The notes beneath the pieces were generated by a model that was not told the DNA's origin, searched no databases, and saw only the letters and a program-made list of their open reading frames with translations. A DNA stretch of 25,609 nucleotides, from NCBI GenBank assembly GCA_002352185.1, contig DEHY01000216.1, forward strand, positions 1 to 25,609, read 5' to 3'. This document shows, piece by piece, positions 1 to 8,369 of the stretch. Made by a program: the position numbers and the translations under genes. Source of the DNA: Competibacteraceae bacterium UBA2788. Lineage in GTDB: Bacteria; Pseudomonadota; Gammaproteobacteria; Competibacterales; Competibacteraceae. The first letter of the stretch is position 1. Each line of letters opens with the position of its first letter.

Positions 1-1179
1 GCATTTGTAGCCGCGCCACTGGCGGGGATGACGCTCGCGCAAATGGGTGCGGATGTCATCCGGTTTGACAGAATCAGAGGTGGTCTGGATTATCACAGAT
101 GGCCGGTTACTCAGGACAATAAAAGCTTGTTCTGGGCAGGTTTGAATAAGGGCAAGCGTTCGATTGCAGTAGACATGACCACGCCCCGTGGACAGGAAAT
201 CATCACGCAATTGATCTGTGCGCCCGGACCGGATAACGGTATTTTTCTGACTAATCTGCGGGTTCGTGGCTGGATGGATTACGAACACTTGAAAAAACAC
301 AGGGAAGACTTGATCGCAGTTACTGTGCTTGGCACCAGAGACGGTCGCCCGGCAGTGGATTATACGATCAATCCTGCAGTTGGCTTCCCTTATGCGACCG
401 GTTTGGAAGATTCCCGGGATCCGGTATGTCATGTGCTGCCTGCCTGGGACTGCATCACTGGACAGATGGTGGCTCTGGGCGTGCTGGCGGCGGAGAGGCA
501 TAGAAGGTTGACGGGACAGGGACAAGAGATCGAAATTGCCTTGAAAGATGTAGCCTTGGCAATGCTGGGGAATCTGGGGATTATTGGGGAAGTCGTCATC
601 AATGATTTTGATCGCCCCAAATATGGCAACGCTCTGTATGGCGCCTATGGGCAGGACTTTGAGACTGCTGATGGCAGAAGGGTCATGGTGGTGGGCCTGA
701 CGCAAAGGCAATGGAATGGCTTGTGCAAATCAACCGGCCTGCATGCCGAATTTGACGCGCTGGGTGAAAAATTGGGATTAAAGCTGAGTCAGGAAGGCAA
801 TAGGTTCAGGGCGCGCAAGGAAATCACGGCTATTTTGGAACCCTGGTTTCGCGTAAGAAAAATTGAAGATTTCGCCCAGTCTTTCGATGATAACGGAGTC
901 ACTTGGTCCGTGTTTCGCACCTTCAAGCAGGCCATTGAAGAGGATCCGGATTTTTCATCACAGCATCCCATGTTCAGCAGAGTGGAGCAACCGGGAATCG
1001 GCTCTTATCCAGTACCCGGCAGTCCTTTTGAATTTAGCGAGTTTGAGCGCCTTCCTCCTAAACCGGCTCCTGTATTAGGGGAGCAAACGGACGAGATTTT
1101 GTCGGAGATTCTTGGCATCAGCGACGCCGAGATTTCCAGATTGCATGAGGATAAAATAGTCGCTGGCCCGCGCCGTTAA
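1..1179 (+). CDS. mct: Mesaconyl-CoA C1-C4 CoA transferase (2-methylfumaryl-CoA isomerase), CaiB/BaiF family, 5' end outside window
   Basis: The frame is open from base 1, so the start codon and roughly 15-25 residues lie upstream of the window; the ATG at 28 is internal. The protein is a class III CoA transferase. The catalytic aspartate of this family is seen as the Asp codon at 448-450, in the context LPAWDCITGQ. The N-terminal stretch (FVAAPLAGMTLAQMGADVIR), the WAGLNKGKRSIAVD segment and the C-terminal VEQPGIGSYPVPGSP and IVAGP segments match what I recall of Mct from the 3-hydroxypropionate bi-cycle rather than generic formyl-CoA transferases or racemases. Mct moves CoA within mesaconyl-CoA between the C1 and C4 carboxyls, in the cytoplasm. 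G+C is visibly lower (about 50%) than in the following gene (above 60%), which hints at a different origin. The stop codon overlaps the cobB start by one base. The family is certain; the exact substrate is from remembered similarity. Confidence 0.82.
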   Translation, partial: AFVAAPLAGMTLAQMGADVIRFDRIRGGLDYHRWPVTQDNKSLFWAGLNKGKRSIAVDMTTPRGQEIITQLICAPGPDNGIFLTNLRVRGWMDYEHLKKHREDLIAVTVLGTRDGRPAVDYTINPAVGFPYATGLEDSRDPVCHVLPAWDCITGQMVALGVLAAERHRRLTGQGQEIEIALKDVALAMLGNLGIIGEVVINDFDRPKYGNALYGAYGQDFETADGRRVMVVGLTQRQWNGLCKSTGLHAEFDALGEKLGLKLSQEGNRFRARKEITAILEPWFRVRKIEDFAQSFDDNGVTWSVFRTFKQAIEEDPDFSSQHPMFSRVEQPGIGSYPVPGSPFEFSEFERLPPKPAPVLGEQTDEILSEILGISDAEISRLHEDKIVAGPRR

Positions 1180-2468
1180 TGTCCGCCGCCTGCCCTGCCC
1201 TGCTACTCAGCGCTCCCGCCTCCGGTCAAGGCAAAACCACTGTCACTGCCGGACTCGCCCGTTATCACCGCAATCAAGGCCGTAACGTCCGCGTATTCAA
1301 GACTGGCCCGGATTTTCTCGATCCGATGATTCTGGAGCGGGCTTCCGGCCAGCCGGTCTATCAACTGGATTTGTGGATGGTTGGCGAACACGCCTGCAAG
1401 GCGCTGCTGTATCAGGCCGCACAGGAAGCGGATTTAATCCTGATTGAAGGGGTGATGGGTTTATTCGACGGCGCCCCGTCCAGCGCCGATCTCGCTGCTT
1501 TGTTCGGAGTGCCGGTGCTGGCGCTAATCAACGCCCACGCCATGGCTCAAACCTTCGGCGCACTCGCTTACGGCCTGGCGCGCTACCGGCCCGGCCTGCC
1601 CTTCGCCGGGGTACTGGCCAATCGAGTGGCGGGGCCAGGCCATGCCGAATTGCTGGCTGAAAGCCTGCCTTCTGACTTGCGTTATTACGGCTGGCTGCCG
1701 CGTGACGGTGAAATTGCCTTGCCCGACCGCCATCTCGGCCTGGTACAGGCCGCCGAAATTGCCGATCTGGAAACACGGCTGGAGAGCGCCGCCACGCTGA
1801 TTGCCGCGACTGGACTGGCCGAATTGCCGCCGCCCGTCGCTTTTCCCGAAGCACACGCCGAATGGCCGCCGCCTCTACTCAAAGGGGTGCGCATCGGCGT
1901 CGCCTGCGACACTGCGTTTGCATTCCTGTATCCGGCTAACCTCGACCTGTTGCGGGCATCAGGTGCGGAACTGACGTTTTTCTCGCCGCTGCGCGATAGC
2001 GAATTGCCGACGGTGGACAGCGTTTATCTGCCTGGCGGCTATCCCGAACTGCATTTGAGCGAACTGGCCGCTAATCAGCCCATGCGTGCAGCGTTGCATC
2101 AGCATCATCAAGCCGGCAAGCCGATTTACGCCGAATGCGGTGGCCTGCTCTATACCCTGGAATCGCTGGCCGACAAAGAGGGCAACCGTGCGCCAATGCT
2201 GGGCTTATTACCGGGTCACGCGGCGCTGCAAGCCAAGCTGGCGGGATTAGGCATGCAGGCGGTGGAATTGCCGGAGGGTGAATTGCGCGGCCATACATTT
2301 CATCATTCCAAGCTGGAAACGCCACTGCAACCGCTGGTCTGCGGTCGCCGCCAGCGCGATGGCAAACCGGGCGAGGCGGTGTATCGGGTCGGACGGTTGA
2401 CCGCTTCATATCTCCATTTGTACTTTGCCGGCAACCCGGCGGCGACGGCGCGGCTGTTTCTGCCCTGA
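1179..2468 (+). CDS. cobB: Cobyrinate a,c-diamide synthase (CobB/CbiA)
   Basis: ATP- and glutamine-dependent amidation of the a and c side chains of cobyrinate (or hydrogenobyrinate) in cobalamin synthesis, cytoplasmic. A P-loop (SAPASGQGKTT, residues 11-21) opens an N-terminal dethiobiotin-synthetase-like ATPase domain with TGPDFLDP and LIEGVMGLFDG motifs. The C-terminal class I glutamine amidotransferase domain shows GGYPELH and the nucleophile Cys320 in AECGGLLY, with a conserved GHTFHHS segment near residue 375. At 429 residues it has the usual family length, so it is complete. The start ATG is taken from the TAATG overlap with the upstream CoA-transferase gene, which suggests translational coupling; no strong Shine-Dalgarno is visible. 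No other cobalamin gene is in the window. The stop codon directly abuts the stop of the convergent EF-G gene. Confidence 0.93.
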   Translation: MSAACPALLLSAPASGQGKTTVTAGLARYHRNQGRNVRVFKTGPDFLDPMILERASGQPVYQLDLWMVGEHACKALLYQAAQEADLILIEGVMGLFDGAPSSADLAALFGVPVLALINAHAMAQTFGALAYGLARYRPGLPFAGVLANRVAGPGHAELLAESLPSDLRYYGWLPRDGEIALPDRHLGLVQAAEIADLETRLESAATLIAATGLAELPPPVAFPEAHAEWPPPLLKGVRIGVACDTAFAFLYPANLDLLRASGAELTFFSPLRDSELPTVDSVYLPGGYPELHLSELAANQPMRAALHQHHQAGKPIYAECGGLLYTLESLADKEGNRAPMLGLLPGHAALQAKLAGLGMQAVELPEGELRGHTFHHSKLETPLQPLVCGRRQRDGKPGEAVYRVGRLTASYLHLYFAGNPAATARLFLP

Positions 2469-4526
2469 TCACGCTACATCAAACCGATCAAAGGTCATGG
2501 TGAACTGGCCGCGTCCACGGGTCATGCCGCGCAGATCGGTGATATAGCCCAGCAGCCGATCCAGCGCACAATCGCAGTGAATCATCGTCATTTCGCCCAA
2601 GGTCGTCGTATCCCGAATCACGGCCCGACGCGACTGCAAATCGCCGATCACCACTCCGACATCGCTTTCGGGAACCACCACCTCGGTCGTCATGATTGGC
2701 CGCAGCACCACACTGCCCGCCTGAGCCAGCGCCTTGCGGGTCGCCTCCGCCACCGCTATCCGCAGCGCCTGCGGGCTGGACAGAGCGCCAAACAGTTCCA
2801 CCTCCAGCACTTGCACCGCCAAATCCTGCAATGGCGTCCCGGTCGCGGGGCCGCTGACCAGCGCATCCTCCGCTCCACCCGCTGCTGCGTCCCGTTGCGC
2901 GGGATGCAGTTCGACCCCTTCCGGGCGCACTCGCGGCTCAACGGTCACGGTGATGCCAGCGCCACGCCCCAGCGGTCCCACCGCCACCCGCGCTCCGGCT
3001 TTCAGCTCCAGTTTCCTGCCGTCCGGCTGATCGATCAACCGGTGAAATACGCTGGCAAACCCGGCAGATCCGGTAATGGATTCACGGGTAACTACATCGG
3101 GATGGCCGGCCCGGATCTTGACGCCAAACTCGCGCTGCAACCGCTCCTGGGCAATTTGCAAATGCAATTCACCCATGCCGCGCAGCACCCGCTGGCCGGT
3201 TTCCTGATTTTCCTCAACCCGCAGCGTCGGATCTTCCTGCTGCAATTTATCCAGCGCCTCCAGCAATTTTTGCTCATCGGCGCTGGCTTGCGGTTCAATC
3301 GCCAACCCCAGCACCGGGGCGCGGGTTTCGATCCGCTCCAGCCACAGCGGATGCAGCGGCGCGCACAGCGTGTCACCCGTCGTCGCCCAGCGCAATCCGG
3401 CCACCAGCACAATCTGGCCGACGCTGGCCTCATCCAGGCGATTCTTGTGGTTGGCGTCCACGTCGAACAACCGCGCCACCCGCTCCTGGCGCAGTGTCCC
3501 GTTCAAGCCGGGGACTGCGATCTCGTCGCCTGGCTTCAGCGTTCCCCGGTAGAGTCGGGCGAAAACGTGGCGACGCCCTTCCCACATCTGCACTTTGAAC
3601 GCCAGCGCCGCCAATGGACCGCTGGCGTCCATCGCCACCCATTCCTCGCCGCCGTCGAGCCGGCGCGCCAGGCTCGGCGGGCGTTCGGTCGGGGCTGGCA
3701 ACAACCGCGTCACGCCGTCCAGCAACGGCTGCACCCCCTGATTACGCAGGGCGCTACCGGCAAAAACCGGGCAAACCCTGCCGGACAGCACCGCTAGGCG
3801 CAACGCCGCCCACACCCTCTCCGCATCCGGTTCCTGCTCCGCCAACACCTGTTCCGCCAGCGCATCGTCCATCTCCGCCGCCGCCAGCAGCAGGCTTTCC
3901 CGATACGGTCGCGCCCATTCCCAGATCGCCTGATCACAGGGCGCAACCTGGATTTGTTCCCCCTTGTCGCCGCCGAAACGCAACCGGGTTTTATCGATCA
4001 GATGAATTACCGAACCGTCGTAATCGGGCAGCGGCACGGTGATCGCCACCGGTTCAGCCCGCAAGCGCTGGCGCACGGTCTTTAGCACCCGCCCAAAATC
4101 AGCGCCGGGCCGGTCCAGCTTGTTGACAAAAAACAGTGCCGGTAATTGAAATCGAGTGCGCTGCCGCCAGACGGTTTCGGTCTGCGGCTCCACCCCGCGC
4201 ACTCCGTCCAGCACAATCACGCAACCGTCCAGCACCCGCATCGAACGTTCAACTTCGATGGTGAAATCCACATGGCCGGGGGTATCGATCAACTGAATCA
4301 GATGGTCGCGCCAGGGCAGTTTCGTCACGGCGGCGGTAATAGTGATGCCGTGTTCCTGCTCCTCAGCCATGTAATCCATGTGAGCCGCGCCTTCATGGAC
4401 TTCACCGATCTTGTGGGACGCGCCCGCGTAATACAGCATCCGCTCGGTCAGCGTGGTTTTGCCGGCGTCTACATGGGCGGCGATGCCGATGTTGCGCACC
4501 CGCGCCAGGTCCGGGACCTTCAACAT
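2469..4526 (-). CDS. fusA: Elongation factor G paralogue (EF-G family translational GTPase)
   Basis: EF-G drives ribosomal translocation and, with RRF, ribosome recycling. The G domain is intact: G1 AHVDAGKTT (residues 18-25 or so), G2 GITI, G3 DTPGHVDF (81-88), G4 NKLDRPG (135-141). Domains II to V follow in order, ending in RGRGQFTMTFDRFDVA. It is 685 residues, slightly shorter than the housekeeping protein (about 700). It sits away from the rpsL-rpsG-tuf context expected of the main fusA, and domain IV is divergent: where housekeeping EF-G carries the decoding-centre tip HDVDSSE, this protein has a shorter FGALSSPQ segment. That argues for a second, specialised EF-G. Tet-type ribosome protection proteins are a less likely alternative, since the G domain is EF-G-like. 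The gene lies 28 bases after the DUF1015 stop and is probably co-transcribed. Only a weak purine-rich ribosome site is visible. Confidence 0.85.
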   Translation of the reverse strand: MLKVPDLARVRNIGIAAHVDAGKTTLTERMLYYAGASHKIGEVHEGAAHMDYMAEEQEHGITITAAVTKLPWRDHLIQLIDTPGHVDFTIEVERSMRVLDGCVIVLDGVRGVEPQTETVWRQRTRFQLPALFFVNKLDRPGADFGRVLKTVRQRLRAEPVAITVPLPDYDGSVIHLIDKTRLRFGGDKGEQIQVAPCDQAIWEWARPYRESLLLAAAEMDDALAEQVLAEQEPDAERVWAALRLAVLSGRVCPVFAGSALRNQGVQPLLDGVTRLLPAPTERPPSLARRLDGGEEWVAMDASGPLAALAFKVQMWEGRRHVFARLYRGTLKPGDEIAVPGLNGTLRQERVARLFDVDANHKNRLDEASVGQIVLVAGLRWATTGDTLCAPLHPLWLERIETRAPVLGLAIEPQASADEQKLLEALDKLQQEDPTLRVEENQETGQRVLRGMGELHLQIAQERLQREFGVKIRAGHPDVVTRESITGSAGFASVFHRLIDQPDGRKLELKAGARVAVGPLGRGAGITVTVEPRVRPEGVELHPAQRDAAAGGAEDALVSGPATGTPLQDLAVQVLEVELFGALSSPQALRIAVAEATRKALAQAGSVVLRPIMTTEVVVPESDVGVVIGDLQSRRAVIRDTTTLGEMTMIHCDCALDRLLGYITDLRGMTRGRGQFTMTFDRFDVA

Positions 4527-4554
4527 ACGGTTTTCTTCAATCAGGGATTAGGGG

Positions 4555-5901
4555 TCAGGGCGCGATCCGTCGGCATTCCAGATAGAACCGCTTCTCGTCG
4601 GCTTCGCCCATTGAAAAGGTCTTGCGGGGCAAAGCGCCGTCGCGGATCACGGTGCGGAAGAAATCATCCTTGGCCAAGGCCGGCAAATAAAAACCGATGT
4701 TACCCGGTTGTACGCCAAGCTGTTCCAGCGTGTCTTCGCCGTGAATGTAATCAAGCCGCGCATCAGGCTGATCTGGCAGATAGTGATCCAGAAACGCTTG
4801 CAGGCTGGCGACCGGCAAACTCAAACGCGGCTGCTCGATAAACAACACGCCGCACCGATCCCGGCTTACGAAGGCGATGGCATGGCAATCGGGCGACCCT
4901 TGCATCTCCCGCCACGCCTGCCGCGCCACCGGCCACGCTGGGTAATCCTGCACCGCCAACCTCGAACCTCGCACGGCGCAAAACTCCGCCAGCGCCGTCA
5001 ACAGGCGATGGGGTTCCACCTGGAACACCAGCCGGTGAATCGCCTCGAATTCCAGCCCTTCATCATGGAGATTGACCAGTTCCACCAGTGCATGCCGAGC
5101 AGGATGGTTCATGATCGCCGCTGGATCGGAGGCGGTGCGCTTGAGATTTTCCCAGATGATTTTGGCGGTGGCAAAGGAATGGTTGCCGTCGCCCATGGCA
5201 TACAGCAGCACCGGCTCGTCAGCAGTCTCATAGCGGGTGGCGAACACTATCGGGTCCGCCAGCCGCGTTAATTGCTCGACCACCCATTGAATCAGCCAAG
5301 GATGCTCCACCCGCCAGCCGCGAATCCGACCGCTGTCCAGCATCAGCGGAACGTCGTACAGCGGCTCCAGCGGTTCGGCGAACAGCGGCTCGATAACCGT
5401 ATGCTCCGGGTCATCGATCAGCACCATCACATGCGGCGACTCCAGCGGCGCACCCGTGCGCACCCGGATTCGCGGCGGCAACCGCTCCAGAATGGTGCCT
5501 TCGGTTGGTCGAATCAGCGTCTTGGCGCCAGGATTGAAATCGTAGTGTTCCAAGTCCAGCGCCACGACCAACCCCTTGCGCAACCGCCCTCGCGCCGTCT
5601 CCCGCTCTACCAGCGTCCAGCCGGGCGTTTGCGGAATCAGCACGCCCTCGGCCAGGTAGCGGCGCATGGTCGCCTGAATCGCCTGAATCCGCTGCGTTTC
5701 ATCCGCCGCACCCAAATAAACCTCCGGCAGAATCAGCCGCAGCGTGGATGGCGCTTCGCCGACCTGCGCCTCCACCCGCGCCCAGTATTCCGGCTGCGAG
5801 GTGTATTGATCGCAGGCGACTACCGCCCACCGGCTCAGGTTCACGCTCGCCTGGGGCAAGAGCAGCGACGGAAGCTGTAGACCAATCCCAGCGAAATTCA
5901 T
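4555..5901 (-). CDS. DUF1015 family protein
   Basis: A 448-residue soluble protein recognisable as DUF1015 from the N-terminal VVACDQYTSQPEYW segment, the repeated acidic and aromatic pattern through residues 60-200, and the conserved MGDGNHSFATAK segment near residue 235. There is no signal peptide or membrane helix, so it should be cytoplasmic. The family is widespread but its biochemical role is not established to my knowledge, and I do not assign one. The ATG is supported by a GGGAGA ribosome site about 8 bases upstream. It is followed after 28 bases by the EF-G paralogue. Upstream, 63 bases separate it from the secreted DUF4384 gene, without an obvious terminator, so read-through from the block above is possible. 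Confidence 0.88.
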   Translation of the reverse strand: MNFAGIGLQLPSLLLPQASVNLSRWAVVACDQYTSQPEYWARVEAQVGEAPSTLRLILPEVYLGAADETQRIQAIQATMRRYLAEGVLIPQTPGWTLVERETARGRLRKGLVVALDLEHYDFNPGAKTLIRPTEGTILERLPPRIRVRTGAPLESPHVMVLIDDPEHTVIEPLFAEPLEPLYDVPLMLDSGRIRGWRVEHPWLIQWVVEQLTRLADPIVFATRYETADEPVLLYAMGDGNHSFATAKIIWENLKRTASDPAAIMNHPARHALVELVNLHDEGLEFEAIHRLVFQVEPHRLLTALAEFCAVRGSRLAVQDYPAWPVARQAWREMQGSPDCHAIAFVSRDRCGVLFIEQPRLSLPVASLQAFLDHYLPDQPDARLDYIHGEDTLEQLGVQPGNIGFYLPALAKDDFFRTVIRDGALPRKTFSMGEADEKRFYLECRRIAP

Positions 5902-5964
5902 GAACGATCTCTCCCTGTGGAAGCAATCTCAATCGGCACGGTTGCAGATGTGCGTAACGATGGA

Positions 5965-6753
5965 TCACCGATGCTCGAAAGTAATCATGCTGACGCAATC
6001 CGCGCACAGGTTCTCCAATCGCTGCACCGGCATGGTAAAAGCTTCCGCCGCCGTCCATTGCACAGTGGTTGTCTTTTTCTCGGAATCATCCACGATAGCC
6101 GCCAAGCCACGAGTCTTAAAGTTGCTCTTGATTGCGGTCTGCAAATTCTCAGCCTTGGCGCCGTCCTTGGACAATCGCGCTTTTAGCAGAGCCTCGTATT
6201 GCTGTTCCAGCGCCTGGTTCGGTTCTCGGAAAGCCAGAAAAAGAACGCTTTCCAAGCCGACGACATTATCGAGCTGGAAAGATTTATCCTTTGCCGGCAG
6301 ATAATAAGTGACGCCGGCTCGCACCGGGTTAAGGTTGTCAACCTTAACGCCTCCAAAGCTTGTCATTGGGAAAAGCCGGTAAATCGCCTTGTTGCTATCC
6401 ACCTGGAAAATGTACACATAACCATTTTCTTCAGGAGTGAATTGAAGCTTGTAGTGGTCGCCGGAATGCAGGACGCTCCCCTCGGCAAGTGGCTTGAGAG
6501 AACCCTGACCACCGGGGCGATAGACATAGTTAACCTTGAAATTCAGCGATTTCTGCCCCGGTTGCGAGGTCATTGAAGCCGACTTCGGAGTTGCTCCACC
6601 CGGTTCCGGGGCAATTTTAACGGTCCCGGCCGGGCCGCGCGTCTTGAGATCGGCATCGGATGCCGGACTGTCGGCACTGCCTGCGGTTCCGCTCAATGCA
6701 CTGCCGAGCAGGGCGAGCAATGGATAATGCCACCAACAGGTTTTATAGATCAT
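5965..6753 (-). CDS. Secreted single-domain DUF4384 protein
   Basis: 262 residues. An N-terminal hydrophobic signal sequence (about residues 10-27, ending GTAGSA) and a Pro/Ser/Ala-rich linker to about residue 70 precede a DUF4384 domain (about 72-205) with the typical GYVYIFQVDS, YRLFP and VLFLAFR strands. There is no lipobox, so it is probably free in the periplasm. The domain is about half identical to the extracytoplasmic domain of the kinase encoded immediately upstream, and both proteins end with a matching short hydrophobic segment (MITFEHR here, VINFKHSER there). A CxxC pair (Cys250, Cys253) near the C-terminus is absent from the kinase copy. The ATG lies inside the kinase gene (11-base overlap, ATGATCTATAA) and has a GAGGA ribosome site, implying translational coupling. 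DUF4384 is known as a partner of caspase-like and kinase domains; ligand unknown. G+C is lower than in flanking genes. Confidence 0.87.
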   Translation of the reverse strand: MIYKTCWWHYPLLALLGSALSGTAGSADSPASDADLKTRGPAGTVKIAPEPGGATPKSASMTSQPGQKSLNFKVNYVYRPGGQGSLKPLAEGSVLHSGDHYKLQFTPEENGYVYIFQVDSNKAIYRLFPMTSFGGVKVDNLNPVRAGVTYYLPAKDKSFQLDNVVGLESVLFLAFREPNQALEQQYEALLKARLSKDGAKAENLQTAIKSNFKTRGLAAIVDDSEKKTTTVQWTAAEAFTMPVQRLENLCADCVSMITFEHR

Positions 6754-8248
6754 GGCTTCCTCTCTCGCTGTGTTTAAAATTAATCACGGGCATGGCGCCC
6801 AATTGAGTTTTTTGCAAGCTATGGGTCAACTGAGCCTGCAAATCCGCAATTCGCGCATGGTCCTGCGCCCGGCGCGCTTCAACCAGCGCTGAATACTGGC
6901 TTTCCAAGTCAACATTACGCTTCCTGAAAGCCAGAAAGTGGATTTGCTCCTGGCCTATCTGGTTATCCAGTTGAAAAGCCTCATCTTCGGCGGGCACAAA
7001 GTAGGTCGCTTCCGCCCGCACCGGATTAATGTTGCCGTTTTGCGGGGCGTCGCTACCTGCCTCAAATGGAAACAAGCGGTAAATTTTCCCACTGCTATCA
7101 ATTTGAAAAATATACACATAGCCATCTTGTTCCGGTGTAAAGCGAATCTGGTAGCGATCTCCGGAGCGAAGCACCGCGCCGTTCATCAGCGTTCGGAAAT
7201 TCAGCTGATCGGCAGGCCGATAAGAATAGGACACCTGAACGGGAAGAGCGGAATTTAACGGGCGATCCCAAACTACATAACCTGCTCCAGCCAGCACAGC
7301 GGCGACCAGCAGGAGCGCGATGCCCATGGAATATCGGTTGAACAGGCGCGGATGCTTGGCTTGTCCATCACTCTTTGCTGCTGAAGGCAGGATGACGGTT
7401 TCATCCTCTTCCTTGTCGCCGACTTTATCAAGGGCGTCAATCAACTGTTCAGCGGTGATAAAGCGCTCGTCCAGATTGCGGGCCAACAGTTTGTCCAGAA
7501 TCCCCTGGTATCGACTAAACGCCGGCGGCAGTCGTTCGATAAATCCCTCCAGCGTGCGATCGGGCCGGAATCCGACGAGCATTTCGTAAAACACCAGTCC
7601 AAGGGAATACAGGTCGCTCCGGCCATCCAGCGTTCTCCCTTGAGCCTGTTCGGGACTCATGTAAAGGAGGGTGCCAACCGCCAAGCCGGTCGCAGTAAGC
7701 TGGACGCTGTCTTCGCAGGCTTTTGCAATGCCGAAATCGGAGAGTACCGCGTTATCATCGTCACGAAACAGGATATTAGCGGGTTTAATATCCCGATGAA
7801 TAAAACCTTGGCGATGCGCGTGACCCAGAGCGCTGGCGATTTGGCGCAGGATATTGACGGCCTGTTTCGGGGACAACCCTGTCCTGATTCGATCCTTCAA
7901 CATGCCGCCTTCCACATATTCCATGATCATGTAGTACTGGTTCAAACATTCGCCGATATCGTGAATCGTCACAATGTGCGGATGACGCAATTGAGCCACA
8001 ATTTTCCCTTCCTTGAGAAAGCGCTGGCGGAAGGTGGCGTCAATGCTCAGAGAAGGGGTAATTACTTTTATTGCCACTGGCCGCTCCAGCGCTTCCTGTG
8101 TCGCCAAATAGACTTGGCCCATGGCGCCGCTGTTAATCAGCTTTTCAACTTTGTAGCCGGGGATTACGGGAGCCGCGTCGCTCATCTTGATATCGCTGAT
8201 ATCGATACTTTCTTGGACATCAGACTTAACCTTGTCAGGATAGGACAT
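6743..8248 (-). CDS. Membrane Ser/Thr protein kinase with extracytoplasmic DUF4384 domain
   Basis: Hanks-type kinase. Numbering from the ATG at 8248: kinase domain about 32-270 with AIKV (Lys61), HRDIKPANI (Asp153), SDFGIAK (Asp171) and the activation-segment end GTLLYMSPEQ, so it should be catalytically active. The glycine loop reads INSGAMGQV, with the first glycine replaced by Asn. One transmembrane helix (about 307-325) is followed by an extracytoplasmic DUF4384 domain (about 340-460) and a short coil. This is a PknB-like layout with an unusual sensor. Start choice: the frame opens at a GTG (8260), but ATG 8248 has a GGTGAT ribosome site 7 bases upstream and is preferred. It overlaps the next gene by 11 bases. 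Upstream, a strong hairpin separates it from the autotransporter gene. G+C is lower (about 50%) than the window average, suggesting separate acquisition or expansion. Confidence 0.92.
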   Translation of the reverse strand: MSYPDKVKSDVQESIDISDIKMSDAAPVIPGYKVEKLINSGAMGQVYLATQEALERPVAIKVITPSLSIDATFRQRFLKEGKIVAQLRHPHIVTIHDIGECLNQYYMIMEYVEGGMLKDRIRTGLSPKQAVNILRQIASALGHAHRQGFIHRDIKPANILFRDDDNAVLSDFGIAKACEDSVQLTATGLAVGTLLYMSPEQAQGRTLDGRSDLYSLGLVFYEMLVGFRPDRTLEGFIERLPPAFSRYQGILDKLLARNLDERFITAEQLIDALDKVGDKEEDETVILPSAAKSDGQAKHPRLFNRYSMGIALLLVAAVLAGAGYVVWDRPLNSALPVQVSYSYRPADQLNFRTLMNGAVLRSGDRYQIRFTPEQDGYVYIFQIDSSGKIYRLFPFEAGSDAPQNGNINPVRAEATYFVPAEDEAFQLDNQIGQEQIHFLAFRKRNVDLESQYSALVEARRAQDHARIADLQAQLTHSLQKTQLGAMPVINFKHSERGSHDL

Positions 8249-8255
8249 CAATGCT

Positions 8256-8261
8256 ATCACC
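8256..8261 (-). promoter_or_regulatory. Ribosome binding site for the kinase gene
   Basis: GGTGAT on the minus strand, seven bases before ATG 8248. It is a direct match to the anti-Shine-Dalgarno region and overlaps the alternative GTG (8258-8260). It is the reason for choosing ATG 8248 over the GTG. Confidence 0.55.
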
Positions 8262-8314
8262 CGCTGCGTTAAGGGTAATCACTGCCGACCGCCAACCGCG
8301 CCGGCAGATCCGAT

Positions 8315-8359
8315 CCGCACGCTCATGCCCGGATCCGAAAGGGCTGAATGAGCGCGTGG
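8315..8359 (-). terminator. Strong hairpin between autotransporter and kinase genes, possible terminator or processing site
   Basis: On the minus strand, CCACGCGCTCAT pairs with ATGAGCGTGCGG (12 positions, one mismatch and one G-T wobble), then a 3-base bulge, then GCCC/GGGC around a 10-base loop. It starts 10 bases after the autotransporter stop and lies about 65 bases before the kinase start. No T run follows, so it is not a classical intrinsic terminator. It could limit read-through, or protect and process the mRNA so that the two genes are expressed at different levels. The pairing is seen directly; the role is inference. Confidence 0.5.
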
Positions 8360-8369
8360 CAGTTTAATG

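Noticed and set aside
2577..3797. Long plus-strand open frame antisense to the EF-G gene
   Set aside because: It lies wholly inside a gene with intact GTPase motifs; its product is rich in His, Arg, Gln and Pro with no domain, as expected from a high-G+C shadow frame.
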